This document shows, piece by piece, positions 17,259 to 25,637 of a stretch of 42,693 nucleotides of DNA. Position numbers and translations under genes: made by a program. A model generated the notes under the pieces. That model searched no databases and had not been told where the DNA came from. It worked only from the letters and a program-made list of their open reading frames with translations. Where the stretch lies: positions 1 to 42,693 of the forward strand of contig SLCY01000045.1 of assembly GCA_007125585.1 (NCBI GenBank), written 5' to 3'. The stretch comes from Bacteroidales bacterium. Lineage in GTDB: Bacteria > Bacteroidota > Bacteroidia > Bacteroidales > UBA7960. Each line of letters opens with the position of its first letter. Positions within the stretch are counted from its first letter, which is position 1.

Positions 17259-17328
17259 GTCAATGGGGTTTTGTTGGTTCATAAAGCAACCTGGAACATG
17301 GGCTGCATATATCGCGCATTTTTGCTGC

Positions 17329-17802
17329 CTAACGGGAGATGTCCATTATTTTGAATGTCATCATCCCTGCAGGCACCTGAATAGCCACCTTGTCTCCGGC
17401 CTCCTTGCCAAGAAGGCCTTTTGCAATGGGAGAGTTTATCGAGATCTTCGCGTTTTTTATGTCTGCTTCATTTTCAGGAACGAGGGTGTACTCCACCAGG
17501 GCGTTGTTGTTAAGGTTTTTCAACTTAACCTTTGAAAGGATGGAAACCTTGCTTGTATCAAGCTGGCTCTCATCAATGACCCGTGCGTTGCTCAGGGTCT
17601 CTTCAAGCTTGGCAATGCGAAGCTCCAGCATCCCCTGTTCGTTCTTCGCTGCATCGTATTCGGCATTTTCAGAAAGATCACCTTTTTCACGCGCTTCAGC
17701 GATCATATTTGACACGGCAGGACGCTCCACCGACTTAAGCTTTTCCAGCTCATCCTTCAGCTTGTCAAGTCCCTCCTTCGTAAAATACTTTACCTGGTTC
17801 AT
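17329..17802 (-). CDS. greA: Transcription elongation factor GreA
   Basis: A 157-residue protein that enters the RNA polymerase secondary channel and stimulates cleavage of backtracked RNA. The N-terminal coiled coil carries the acidic tip (EKGDLSENAEYDAAKNEQ), and the C-terminal FKBP-like domain ends in NSPIAKGLLGKEAGD. The start at 17802 (MNQVKYFTKEG) is preferred over the track start, which adds ten residues. No strong TAnnTTTG was found upstream. Confidence 0.96.
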   Translation of the reverse strand: MNQVKYFTKEGLDKLKDELEKLKSVERPAVSNMIAEAREKGDLSENAEYDAAKNEQGMLELRIAKLEETLSNARVIDESQLDTSKVSILSKVKLKNLNNNALVEYTLVPENEADIKNAKISINSPIAKGLLGKEAGDKVAIQVPAGMMTFKIMDISR

Positions 17803-17993
17803 ATCGACTGCTATTAAAATAATACCAGACATTCATTAGGTGCCGCAAGCAAACCCGAACGCCTGGAAAAATGGTTTGTTGACCTGCTTTTAAATTGTTT
17901 CCCCTGAATCCATAAAAAACCGCAGGACTTGCCTGAACCTTTCCGGCTTACAAACAAGCCCATCCGCTATAATTACGAAAACAGGGGGCTTAC

Positions 17994-18032
17994 AGAAAAA
18001 AGACCTGACTTTGGAAAAACTCCAAGATCAGG
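17994..18032 (-). terminator. Intrinsic terminator for the 18098-18679 gene
   Basis: CCTGACTTTGGA and TCCAAGATCAGG pair over 12 positions with one mismatch and one G-U around AAAAC. On the minus strand the hairpin is followed by TCTTTTTTCTG. It lies about 65 bases after the stop of the minus-strand gene. The rest of the 295-base gap up to greA holds nothing else that I recognise. Confidence 0.7.
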
Positions 18033-18097
18033 CTGTTATAAAAATTGTTTGATTGTTGAAACAAAGATAAGCAATAATTCGATGATTTTCAAAAAAA

Positions 18098-18679
18098 TCA
18101 TTGATATTTTCTGTTCAATATTTCAGAAAAGATCACTGCCGTTCTCAAATCAAATTCAGGGATTCCCTCTGAAGGCTGATAATCAGCATCTTCTTCTTCC
18201 ATGGCAAGCCTTTTGGCCTCATCCTCCTTATACGATTGTATCATCTCTTCAATGGTCAGCTTCTTCCCTTCTGAGACAAACTCAAAATCCTCAGAAACCC
18301 CTGTCTGCCCTTCAACCCCCTCAAAAACCCCTCCTTTTGTGTCCTGTCCTTCATCCCATGATTGTTCTTTGTCCGCCTGCTGCCGCTCTGACCATTCCCT
18401 TTCACGACGACCCTCATGGCCATAGGTATCCCTTCGCTCCTTCCTTTCAGCAGCTTCATAGACCGGCTCCTTTTTAGGCTGCTTCTCTTCCTTCTTTTTT
18501 CCGCCGCCAAAAAACTCCTCCAGCACCTCTTCAACACTTGCCTCATCATCCGGCGGGGCTGTTTGCTCCTGTGGTACAGGCTTCGGCTTCCCTTCCGGTC
18601 TGTCCTTTTTGGGCTTGCGGCGCAAAAAGCTGACCAAAAGCCAGATAACAACCAGTACGATATATATTAACTCTTCCAT
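18098..18679 (-). CDS. Membrane-anchored, highly charged protein of unknown function
   Basis: A 193-residue protein with one N-terminal hydrophobic segment (about 5-19, LIYIVLVVIWLLVSFL) followed directly by basic residues, so the rest should be cytoplasmic. The body is low-complexity and rich in E, K, R and Q, including GGGKKKEEKQPKKEP and many acidic stretches. A short ordered-looking tail (EFDLRTAVIFSEILNRKY) ends the protein. Similar anchored proteins with a conserved AVIFSEIL-type end occur in Bacteroidetes without an assigned role. The gene has its own promoter and terminator. Confidence 0.75.
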   Translation of the reverse strand: MEELIYIVLVVIWLLVSFLRRKPKKDRPEGKPKPVPQEQTAPPDDEASVEEVLEEFFGGGKKKEEKQPKKEPVYEAAERKERRDTYGHEGRREREWSERQQADKEQSWDEGQDTKGGVFEGVEGQTGVSEDFEFVSEGKKLTIEEMIQSYKEDEAKRLAMEEEDADYQPSEGIPEFDLRTAVIFSEILNRKYQ

Positions 18680-18708
18680 AGTCGAGGGTTTAAAATGAAC
18701 CGCAATAA

Positions 18709-18735
18709 CAAAATTACCAAAAAATGGTAACTTTA
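18709..18735. promoter_or_regulatory. Back-to-back promoters over a small palindrome
   Basis: A minus-strand -7 box TAATTTTG (18716-18709) serves the charged protein gene. A weaker plus-strand box TAACTTTA (18728-18735) points to the lipoprotein. Between and overlapping them is TTACCA-AAAAA-TGGTAA (18714-18730). The palindrome makes the two promoters near mirror images and could also bind a regulator. Confidence 0.45.
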
Positions 18736-18799
18736 CAGAGAAATATTGTGATCATTTTCCGGGCCTCTGAACCGGGGCTCACCCGTAAGTTTCAACAAC

Positions 18800-19261
18800 A
18801 TGATCATCGACCGGTATTCCACGATCAACAAATCATACGCCCTGCTGGCCCTGGTGGCAATCCTTTCAGCAGGCTTTCTCAATGCCTGCGACAAGGATCG
18901 TGAACATCCCGTACCCTATGTTCATGTTGAATTCAACTTCAACATCATCCATTACAACCTGAATAGCCCGGGTTTGTCGCACCAGTTTTCACAGTCTGAG
19001 TCGGGAGGTGTTCAGGGCATTATTGTTTACAGGCTGTCAATGGATGAGTTCAGGGCCTACGACCGTGCCTGTCCCTGCGACCCGTTTCATTGCAAGGTAA
19101 GCATTAAAGAGGACGACCTTTTGCGGGCGACCGACCCATGTTGCGGATCCGTCTTCCTGCTGATTGACGGCACCGTGACCGAAGGTGACGCAGGGTTCCC
19201 CCTGAAAACATACCGCACCGAGTTTAATGAACAAACCAACCGGCTGAGGATCACAAACTAG
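18800..19261 (+). CDS. Rieske-fold-like lipoprotein with altered cluster ligands
   Basis: A 153-residue exported lipoprotein. A hydrophobic signal (about 13-28) ends in the lipobox LNAC, predicting lipidation of Cys30. The body has the Rieske-type pattern: a first box around YDRACPCDP and a second box DPCCGSVFLLIDG, then PLKTYRTEF. In a true Rieske centre the ligands are C-x-H and C-x-x-H. Here both His positions are Cys and the first Cys of box two is Asp, so a classical [2Fe-2S] Rieske cluster is unlikely. Related Bacteroidetes lipoproteins share this change. Electron transfer, another metal site or a structural disulfide are all possible. It is unlinked to respiratory genes here. Confidence 0.7.
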   Translation: MIIDRYSTINKSYALLALVAILSAGFLNACDKDREHPVPYVHVEFNFNIIHYNLNSPGLSHQFSQSESGGVQGIIVYRLSMDEFRAYDRACPCDPFHCKVSIKEDDLLRATDPCCGSVFLLIDGTVTEGDAGFPLKTYRTEFNEQTNRLRITN

Positions 19262-19506
19262 ATGCTGTTGTGTCGGTTAAGTCACAGAAATTTTTTCTCA
19301 GGTAAAAAAAAGAAAATCTGCGCTGACATTTCAACAGCCGGACAACCCGGCTGCTGTCTCAACGCAGCACCCCCATGATTGGCAAGGGGATCAGGATGCA
19401 AGTCCCCAGACAGGGCACTGAACGCCTTTCGCCTGACCGGAGAAAAGGGTCACAGGCCTTCCCTCACCGGGACACCTTTCTGTCCTGGCATTCGGGAATG
19501 GAAGTC
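19262..19506. other. Intergenic region between convergent genes with one hairpin
   Basis: CAGCCGG and CCGGCTG (19335-19341 and 19347-19353) form a perfect 7-bp stem around ACAAC. A run TTTTTTTT lies on the minus strand about 20 bases beyond it, too far for a textbook terminator. I see no gene. Confidence 0.4.
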
Positions 19507-20928
19507 CTAATAACGATAATAGTCAGGCTTGTAAGGCCCTTCTTTGCTTACACCGATATAGGTGGCTTGTTCCGCAGACAGCTTTGTCAGCCGCACACCG
19601 ATCTTCTCCAGGTGCAGCCGGGCCACTTCTTCATCCAGGTGTTTGGGCAGGCAATAGACACCGAGCTCATAGTCCTTCTTCCAGAGGTCTATCTGAGCAA
19701 GCACCTGGTTGGTGAAGCTGTTGCTCATCACGAAAGAGGGGTGGCCGGTGGCACATCCCAGGTTGACCAGGCGGCCTTCTGCGAGAAGGAATATTTCATG
19801 GCCGTCGGGAAAAATGTATTTGTCGACCTGGGGCTTGATATTGACCTTTTTGATGCCTGCCCACGCCTCCAGCTGCTCTACCTGTATCTCGTTGTCGAAG
19901 TGTCCTATGTTGCAGATGATTGACTGGTCTTTCATCTTCGCCATATGTTCGGCAGTGATCACATCCTTGTTGCCCGTGGCGGTAACAAAGATGTTTCCTT
20001 CATCCAAAACGTTTTCTATCGTCTTCACTTCAAAGCCTTCCATTGCAGCTTGAAGGGCACAGATAGGATCGATCTCTGTCACGACCACCCGGGCACCGTA
20101 GCTGCGCATGGAGTGTGCACACCCCTTGCCCACATCGCCATAACCGGCAATGACAACCACTTTGCCAGCAATCATCACATCCATGGCCCTCTTGATGCCA
20201 TCGGCCAGCGATTCACGGCAACCGTACAAATTATCGAACTTTGACTTGGTGACGGAGTTGTTCACATTGATGGCCGGCACCAGGAGCTCGCCTTTTTCCA
20301 TCATCTGGTAAAGACGGTTGACGCCTGTTGTGGTCTCTTCCGAAATCCCTTTCAGGTCCCCTGCAATACGGTGCCATTTTCGCGGATCATCGGCGTGTAT
20401 GGAACGGATAAGCTCCTGTATGATGGCTTCTTCCTTGTTGTCCGGCTTTTTGTTGAGCACCGACGGGTCTATTTCTGCCCGGTAACCCTGATGCACCAAC
20501 AAGGTGGCATCGCCACCATCGTCAACAATCAGATGCGGCCCCTTCCCCTCAGGGAAGGTAAGGGCCTGGTTGGTACACCACCAGTACTCTTCCAGGGTCT
20601 CTCCCTTCCAGGCAAACACAGCAATGCCCGCCTTCACCATGGTCGCCGCTGCATGATCCTGGGTAGAAAAAATGTTGCAGCTGGCCCAGCGTACATCGGC
20701 ACCCAAAGCCTTCAGGGTCTCCATCAGGACAGCCGTCTGCACCGTCATATGCAACGAGCCGGTGATGCGGGCACCCTCCAGGGGCCGCTCACGACCATAT
20801 TTCTCCCGCAACGACATCAATCCCGGCATCTCCTTCTCCGCAATCTCAATCTCCTTGCGTCCAAAATCAGACAGTGAAAGATCTTTTATCTTATAATCCA
20901 GTTTACTTTGCGTTAACGCCTTTTCCAT
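19507..20928 (-). CDS. ahcY: Adenosylhomocysteinase (S-adenosylhomocysteine hydrolase)
   Basis: Splits S-adenosylhomocysteine into adenosine and homocysteine, keeping methyltransferases uninhibited; cytoplasmic NAD-dependent tetramer. It has 473 residues with the NAD loop [13 protein letters not shown], the substrate-binding [10 protein letters not shown] region, and the usual C-terminus ending KPDYYRY. The long insertion typical of bacterial and plant types (around residues 150-190) is present. The promoter -7 box TATCTTTG at 20965-20958 abuts the promoter of the divergent phosphopantetheinyl transferase. Confidence 0.97.
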   Translation of the reverse strand: MEKALTQSKLDYKIKDLSLSDFGRKEIEIAEKEMPGLMSLREKYGRERPLEGARITGSLHMTVQTAVLMETLKALGADVRWASCNIFSTQDHAAATMVKAGIAVFAWKGETLEEYWWCTNQALTFPEGKGPHLIVDDGGDATLLVHQGYRAEIDPSVLNKKPDNKEEAIIQELIRSIHADDPRKWHRIAGDLKGISEETTTGVNRLYQMMEKGELLVPAINVNNSVTKSKFDNLYGCRESLADGIKRAMDVMIAGKVVVIAGYGDVGKGCAHSMRSYGARVVVTEIDPICALQAAMEGFEVKTIENVLDEGNIFVTATGNKDVITAEHMAKMKDQSIICNIGHFDNEIQVEQLEAWAGIKKVNIKPQVDKYIFPDGHEIFLLAEGRLVNLGCATGHPSFVMSNSFTNQVLAQIDLWKKDYELGVYCLPKHLDEEVARLHLEKIGVRLTKLSAEQATYIGVSKEGPYKPDYYRY

Positions 20929-20949
20929 ATTTTTGTGCCTTTATATTCT

Positions 20950-20965
20950 TATTTTTGCAAAGATA
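20950..20965. promoter_or_regulatory. Face-to-face -7 boxes shared by ahcY and the PPTase gene
   Basis: The 16 bases TATTTTTGCAAAGATA are a near-perfect palindrome. The plus-strand half TATTTTTG (20950-20957) directs transcription to the PPTase; the minus-strand half TATCTTTG (20965-20958) directs it to ahcY. Because the boxes face each other, the two predicted transcripts overlap at their 5' ends by a few to about fifteen bases. Confidence 0.5.
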
Positions 20966-20997
20966 ATATTTATTGTGGACATCGTAAACAGGGACAC

Positions 20998-21636
20998 ATG
21001 GGGCTTTTCCTGAAAAAAACCATACCACATGGCACCCTGGGCATCTGGGAAATTGTGGAACCCCTCGGGGAACTATACCGGAAGGCCAGCCTGACAACCG
21101 CCGAACAAAAGTTTTATGCCTCCCTGCTTTCACCCCTCCGGAAAAAGCACTGGCTCAGCTACCGGTTAATCCTGCCATACCTCTTAGAACCGGATTCGGC
21201 CTCGGGCATCTCCTACGATCAATACGGAAAGCCACACCTGGACAATGGCGCCGGGCATATTTCGGTAGCCCACTCAGGAAAGTATTCTGCCCTCATCACC
21301 AGTCAAACGAAAGCCGTGGGGGTTGACATTGAAGCATTGCATCCAAAAATATTCAAACTAACACACAAGTTCCTCTCCGATGAAGAGCTTGAATACAAAT
21401 TCAACACCAACGCCTGGGAGAGCCTCTATCTAATCTGGTGTGCCAAAGAAGCCCTTTATAAGCTTTATGGGAAAAAGGGGCTCTCATTCAGAGAACACAT
21501 ACTTATCGAACCCTTTGTCTTCACCGGCAACGGAAAAATTACAGGCCATATCAAAACACAAGAAACATCAGGTCGCTATAGCCTTTTCTATGAAAGCATT
21601 GAGAACTATCTCCTGGTCTACACCATCGACATTTGA
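20998..21636 (+). CDS. 4'-phosphopantetheinyl transferase superfamily protein
   Basis: A 212-residue Sfp-type enzyme, which transfers phosphopantetheine from CoA to a carrier-protein serine. The Mg-binding motif VGVDIEAL and the second motif WCAKEALYKLYGKKG are intact and correctly spaced. The track ORF starts 21 codons earlier, upstream of the likely transcription start, so the ATG at 20998 is used. No carrier protein, NRPS or PKS gene is near, so the acceptor may be the housekeeping ACP or an unlinked pathway. Confidence 0.9.
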   Translation: MGLFLKKTIPHGTLGIWEIVEPLGELYRKASLTTAEQKFYASLLSPLRKKHWLSYRLILPYLLEPDSASGISYDQYGKPHLDNGAGHISVAHSGKYSALITSQTKAVGVDIEALHPKIFKLTHKFLSDEELEYKFNTNAWESLYLIWCAKEALYKLYGKKGLSFREHILIEPFVFTGNGKITGHIKTQETSGRYSLFYESIENYLLVYTIDI

Positions 21637-21738
21637 TGCAAGGCATTATTCACAATGAACAATTCAAGCTGCTGATTTGCCCCTGGTAATGCACCACCGG
21701 CCCCGGTACAGGGTAAAGAGGCCGTAGATTCTAGCAGG

Positions 21739-21851
21739 TGCATCAGAAGCGGTGATCTTTCTTTTTGGCAGCTTTTTCTTTGGATGGGAGCCAAAGAAAA
21801 AGTACATCGAACGTCAAAAAAAAGCACAAGAAAAAAATTCATGTATATTTG
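21739..21851 (+). repeat. Short-form promoter repeat R1, upstream of the subtilase
   Basis: 113 bases matching 25638-25750 at all but one position, by eye. It contains CTTTTTCTTTGG-ATGGGAG-CCAAAGAAAAAG (a perfect 12-bp stem), AAGTACATCGAACGTC, an A-rich spacer and a promoter end TTCATGTATATTTG. The CCAAAGAAAAAGTAC module and the promoter end are shared with long copies A and B. Weaker similarity to R2 continues to the left for about 20 bases. Confidence 0.9.
21844..21851 (+). promoter_or_regulatory. Subtilase promoter -7 box at the end of R1
   Basis: TATATTTG preceded by an A-tract and TTCATG, 36 bases before the ATG at 21887. Confidence 0.6.
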
Positions 21852-21886
21852 GACGTCCATTCTAATTATTAATCAAAACAACCATT

Positions 21887-24800
21887 ATGAAACGAAAGAT
21901 TTTTACATTGTGTTTGCTGGTCATTTTTGCAGTGACCGGTTCATCTTCTGTGTATGGCATGCATGGCAGCGAGACCTCATCGGGCAGCTCCATCACCTTA
22001 TTTGGAGAGCGCCCGCCGGTCAAATGGCAGGATGTTCCTGCTGATGCTTTTGAACCTGGGTTGATCCAGATCAAGTTTCACCCCGGCATGACGAAGACCC
22101 TTTCAAGGGGTATTTTTGAAAGCAGGGAAAATGAGGTTGTAATCATTGGACACCCTGACATTGACGCGTTGAACCAGCGATTTGGGGCAACACGCTACAA
22201 GTCCCTTATATATGGCCTGTATGACAGATCGCCCAAAAGCAGGGGCTTAGAGGCAAGACATCAGTCATGGGGCCTGCATCTGTGGTATGAGGTTCAGGTT
22301 GATCAGAGGGAGGACTTGATGACCATCATTGAGGCTTTCAGGCGACTGCCTGAAGTGGTTGTCGCAGAGCCGGTGCTTATAAAACAAAAGATTGAGCCGG
22401 TTGCTACATCAACCATCAGGGAACAGGGAGCCACAGGTGAAAAGATGAGTCCCAACGACGAGTTTTACGGCCTGCAGTATGGATTTAAAAACACCGGTCA
22501 GGATATCCGCGGTGTTACCGGCACCCCGGGTGCCGATATCAGCGCCGAGCCTGCCTGGGACATTGTGACTGGCAATCCGGATGTAATTGTTGCCGTTATC
22601 GACGGCGGCATTCAATACGATCACCCCGATCTTGCCGGCAATATCTGGCCGGGTATCGGTCCCGACGGCACCAATACCAAAGCCGATGACCATGGAACCC
22701 ATGTGGCAGGTACCGTGGCCGCCATGACCAACAACGACATCGGGGTGGCCGGATCGGCCGGAGGTGACGGAACACCCGAAAGTGGGGTGAAACTGATGAG
22801 CCTTGACCTTTTTGATGGTTCGCACGGGTTGAATACCCTGCAAATGAACATGTACGCAGCAGATAACGGAGCAGCAGTATCACAAAACAGCTGGGGGTAC
22901 CGGAATCCGGGCGTTTATAACCAGTCTGACCTCGACGGGATAGACTATTTCAATGCCCATGGTGGTGGCGAGGTGTTGAATGGTGGTCTGACCGTTTTTG
23001 CCGCCGGCAACAGCAATGACGACGGACAGTGGTACCCTGCATATTATTCCGGTTCCATGGCGGTAGCATCAACTGACAATCGCGACCAGAAGTCAAGCTT
23101 TTCCAATTATGGCTCATGGATCGACCTGTCGGCTCCCGGCACCGATATTGCCAGCACAGCATCCGGTAACAGTTATGTATGGATGTCAGGAACCTCTATG
23201 TCATGTCCGCATGTTTCAGGTATCGCCGCCCTGGTTCTTTCCTATGCACCCGGCGCGATGTCCAACCAGGACTTGTGGGATCTGCTGGTTGCCACAACAG
23301 ACAATATCGACAGTCAGAACTCCAACCATGTGGGTCTGCTGGGATCGGGCAGGTTAAATGCTTACCAGGCCATACAGGCAGCCCAGGCTTTTCTTGGTGG
23401 CGTTGAGCGGCCTGCAAGCCTCAGTGCAACCACCCTGGGTGAAGATGCCATAACACTCGCATGGCAAACCAACGCCAACAATGATGCAGTGCTTTTAGCT
23501 TTCTCTGAGAATGGAGATTTTGGAACACCCAACGACGGCACCACCTATTCTTCCGGACAAACGATTAACGGAGGAGGCACGGTACTCTACTACGGGCAGT
23601 CGCAAACCAGTATGACACACAGTGATCTCGATTATGCAAGCACCTATTACTACAGGGCATGGTCGTACGATGGAAACGAATATTCGGGACACCGGGCAGC
23701 ACAGGCAACCACCTTCCCACCAGACAACTTCCCGCTTCCATTTACAGAGAGTTTTGACGATTCGCCGGAAATTCCCCTGGGCTGGTCAACATACGGGACC
23801 GCTGAATGGTCAGTAGGCACCTTTTCCAACGGTGTGACCGGAACCACAGGCAATTATGCATATGTGGAAATGAGCGGCAACACGGCCAGGACAGCACACC
23901 TCGAAAGTCCGAACCTTGTTTTCAGTGATTTCACCGATATACGCCTGGAATTTGAGCACCGTTACAACCATGAGAGAAGCACAGCCATCCTGGCCTACAG
24001 CCTCAATGACGGAGGCAGCTGGACAACCATTCAGGCATGGTCGGGCAATACCGGAACCGCGAGTTTCGATCAGGTCATCGGTGAACTGGCCGGGCAACCC
24101 AATGTAAGGTTCCGCTGGACATTGGCATTTGAAGGTGGTGGACCACCTCATAGGTCAAGAAGCTGGAGCATCGATGATGTATCTGTTACCGGTACAACGG
24201 CAGGGACAACCTATACCATCACAGCGACGGCCGGAACCGGAGGTTCAATCAACCCGGCGGGTAACATTACCGTGGCCGAGGGGGACAATCAAAGTTTCAG
24301 CATCACCCCTGCAGATGGATTTGAAATCGAAGATGTGGTGGTCGACGACACCAGCGTGGGGGCAGTCACGGAATATACGTTCAGCAACGTTACAGCCGAC
24401 CACACCATTCACGCCACCTTCGAAGAAGTCCCTGTGATCACCTTCACCATCCTGGCATCGGCCGGCGACGGGGGCAGCATCAGTCCTTCGGGAACCATCA
24501 CCGTGGCAGAAGGTGATGACCAAAGCTTTTCCATTACTGCCGACAGTGGTTTTGAAATTGCTGATGTAGTTGTGGATGGTAACAGTGTGGGTGCTGTCAC
24601 AGCCTATACATTTAACAATGTTACAGCCGATCACACCATCCATGCTGCTTTTGAAACAGCACCGGAAGATCCGTGTCTGATCACCTCATTACCCTACCTG
24701 CAAGACTTTGACGCTGCAGCAGCCATTCCGGAATGCTGGGAAAGTGTGACCAATGAAGGTGATGTTGCATGGCAGGTGGGTACTTTCAACGGCGGTTTGA

Positions 24801-25477
24801 GCGGCACCACTGGTAATTATGCCTATTTCTATTACCAGGGTAACCGGGGCAGAAACGCTGACCTGATCAGCCAGCCCTTCGATTTTAGCGATTATATAGA
24901 CATCAACCTGGCATTTACCCATTACCATGTGGCAAGCCGGAGTTCGGTCGGACTCTATTACAGCACCGACGGCGGCAATAACTGGAACACGATACAGACC
25001 TGGAGCAGCAGCACCAGCAATCCGGCAAGCTTCAGTCAAAGTCTGCCCGCACTGGCAGGCGAGCAGCATGTGATCTTCCGCTGGAACATGAATTATCCCG
25101 GTGGCGGTCCGCCAAGGGAGTCCAGAAGCTGGAGTGTGGATGATATTGTCGTAAATGGAGCAACTACTCAGGGCGGAGATGAAGCACCTGAGCCTTTAGC
25201 CGGGGACACGGACATTTCAGAACTCAGTGATTTGGAAATGATCTGCTTCCCGAATCCTGCAACCGATCAGGTGAACATCTCTTTCAACCGTGATGTGAAA
25301 AATGGAACGATCATTTTTACCGATATCTCAGGAAGAAATGTATATCAACTGACCATAACGGAACTGTCTGAACAGGAAACTGTCAGCATCAATACAGGCA
25401 ACTGGCCCGGTGGACTTTTTGTGGTCCGTCTGATCACCAACGATGGAACAACCACGCAGATCATTGCCATAAAATAA
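21887..25477 (+). CDS. Large secreted subtilisin-like (S8) protease with T9SS C-terminal domain
   Basis: A 1196-residue surface or secreted endopeptidase. Residues 1-24 are a signal peptide and about 25-190 a propeptide region. The S8 domain (about 190-500) has a full triad: D239 (AVIDGG), H269 (HGTHVAG), S437 (GTSMSCPH), with N375 (AAGN) as the oxyanion residue. A fibronectin-like stretch follows. Then come two jelly-roll, MAM/choice-of-anchor-J-like modules (about 616-769 and 935-1091) that enclose two InlB-B-like repeats (about 775-848 and 851-923). The C-terminus from about 1118 is a T9SS type A sorting domain (FPNPATDQVNI to TTQIIAIK). The gene stands alone between near-identical repeats R1 and R2. 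Confidence 0.95.
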   Translation: MKRKIFTLCLLVIFAVTGSSSVYGMHGSETSSGSSITLFGERPPVKWQDVPADAFEPGLIQIKFHPGMTKTLSRGIFESRENEVVIIGHPDIDALNQRFGATRYKSLIYGLYDRSPKSRGLEARHQSWGLHLWYEVQVDQREDLMTIIEAFRRLPEVVVAEPVLIKQKIEPVATSTIREQGATGEKMSPNDEFYGLQYGFKNTGQDIRGVTGTPGADISAEPAWDIVTGNPDVIVAVIDGGIQYDHPDLAGNIWPGIGPDGTNTKADDHGTHVAGTVAAMTNNDIGVAGSAGGDGTPESGVKLMSLDLFDGSHGLNTLQMNMYAADNGAAVSQNSWGYRNPGVYNQSDLDGIDYFNAHGGGEVLNGGLTVFAAGNSNDDGQWYPAYYSGSMAVASTDNRDQKSSFSNYGSWIDLSAPGTDIASTASGNSYVWMSGTSMSCPHVSGIAALVLSYAPGAMSNQDLWDLLVATTDNIDSQNSNHVGLLGSGRLNAYQAIQAAQAFLGGVERPASLSATTLGEDAITLAWQTNANNDAVLLAFSENGDFGTPNDGTTYSSGQTINGGGTVLYYGQSQTSMTHSDLDYASTYYYRAWSYDGNEYSGHRAAQATTFPPDNFPLPFTESFDDSPEIPLGWSTYGTAEWSVGTFSNGVTGTTGNYAYVEMSGNTARTAHLESPNLVFSDFTDIRLEFEHRYNHERSTAILAYSLNDGGSWTTIQAWSGNTGTASFDQVIGELAGQPNVRFRWTLAFEGGGPPHRSRSWSIDDVSVTGTTAGTTYTITATAGTGGSINPAGNITVAEGDNQSFSITPADGFEIEDVVVDDTSVGAVTEYTFSNVTADHTIHATFEEVPVITFTILASAGDGGSISPSGTITVAEGDDQSFSITADSGFEIADVVVDGNSVGAVTAYTFNNVTADHTIHAAFETAPEDPCLITSLPYLQDFDAAAAIPECWESVTNEGDVAWQVGTFNGGLSGTTGNYAYFYYQGNRGRNADLISQPFDFSDYIDINLAFTHYHVASRSSVGLYYSTDGGNNWNTIQTWSSSTSNPASFSQSLPALAGEQHVIFRWNMNYPGGGPPRESRSWSVDDIVVNGATTQGGDEAPEPLAGDTDISELSDLEMICFPNPATDQVNISFNRDVKNGTIIFTDISGRNVYQLTITELSEQETVSINTGNWPGGLFVVRLITNDGTTTQIIAIK

Positions 25478-25555
25478 GCGAGAACAATTTTTGTTTTCGC
25501 ATGCATATGCACTGAATGAGCGAGGCTGCCCATTTTGGCAGCCTCGCTCATTCAG
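25478..25555 (+). terminator. Two tandem hairpins after the subtilase stop
   Basis: The first starts directly after TAA: GCGAGAACAA/TTGTTTTCGC (25478-25500), a 10-bp stem with one G-U and a TTT loop. The second is a perfect 19-bp stem, CTGAATGAGCGAGGCTGCC with its complement (25512-25530 and 25537-25555), loop CATTTT. No T-run follows, so these may be mRNA 3'-end protectors or a U-less terminator. The remaining bases to R2 hold no gene. Confidence 0.6.
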
Positions 25556-25637
25556 CGAAATATGGAGTACCATGGCCAGATTGAAATGCCGGCCGGATAG
25601 GCCTGCGCAGACTGAAGTGGCCGTGGTTTTTAGCAGA

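Noticed and set aside
19262-19506. Riboswitch or small RNA near ahcY
   Set aside because: The only clear structure is a 7-bp hairpin on the 3' side of ahcY; a SAH riboswitch would be on the 5' side, where only the promoter palindrome is found.
21618-21860. ORFs 21618-21860 and 25328-25801 on the minus strand, containing FDVRCTFSLAPIQRKSC
   Set aside because: Both are antisense readings of short repeats R1 and R2; the second also runs into the subtilase 3' end. No start signal or conserved domain.
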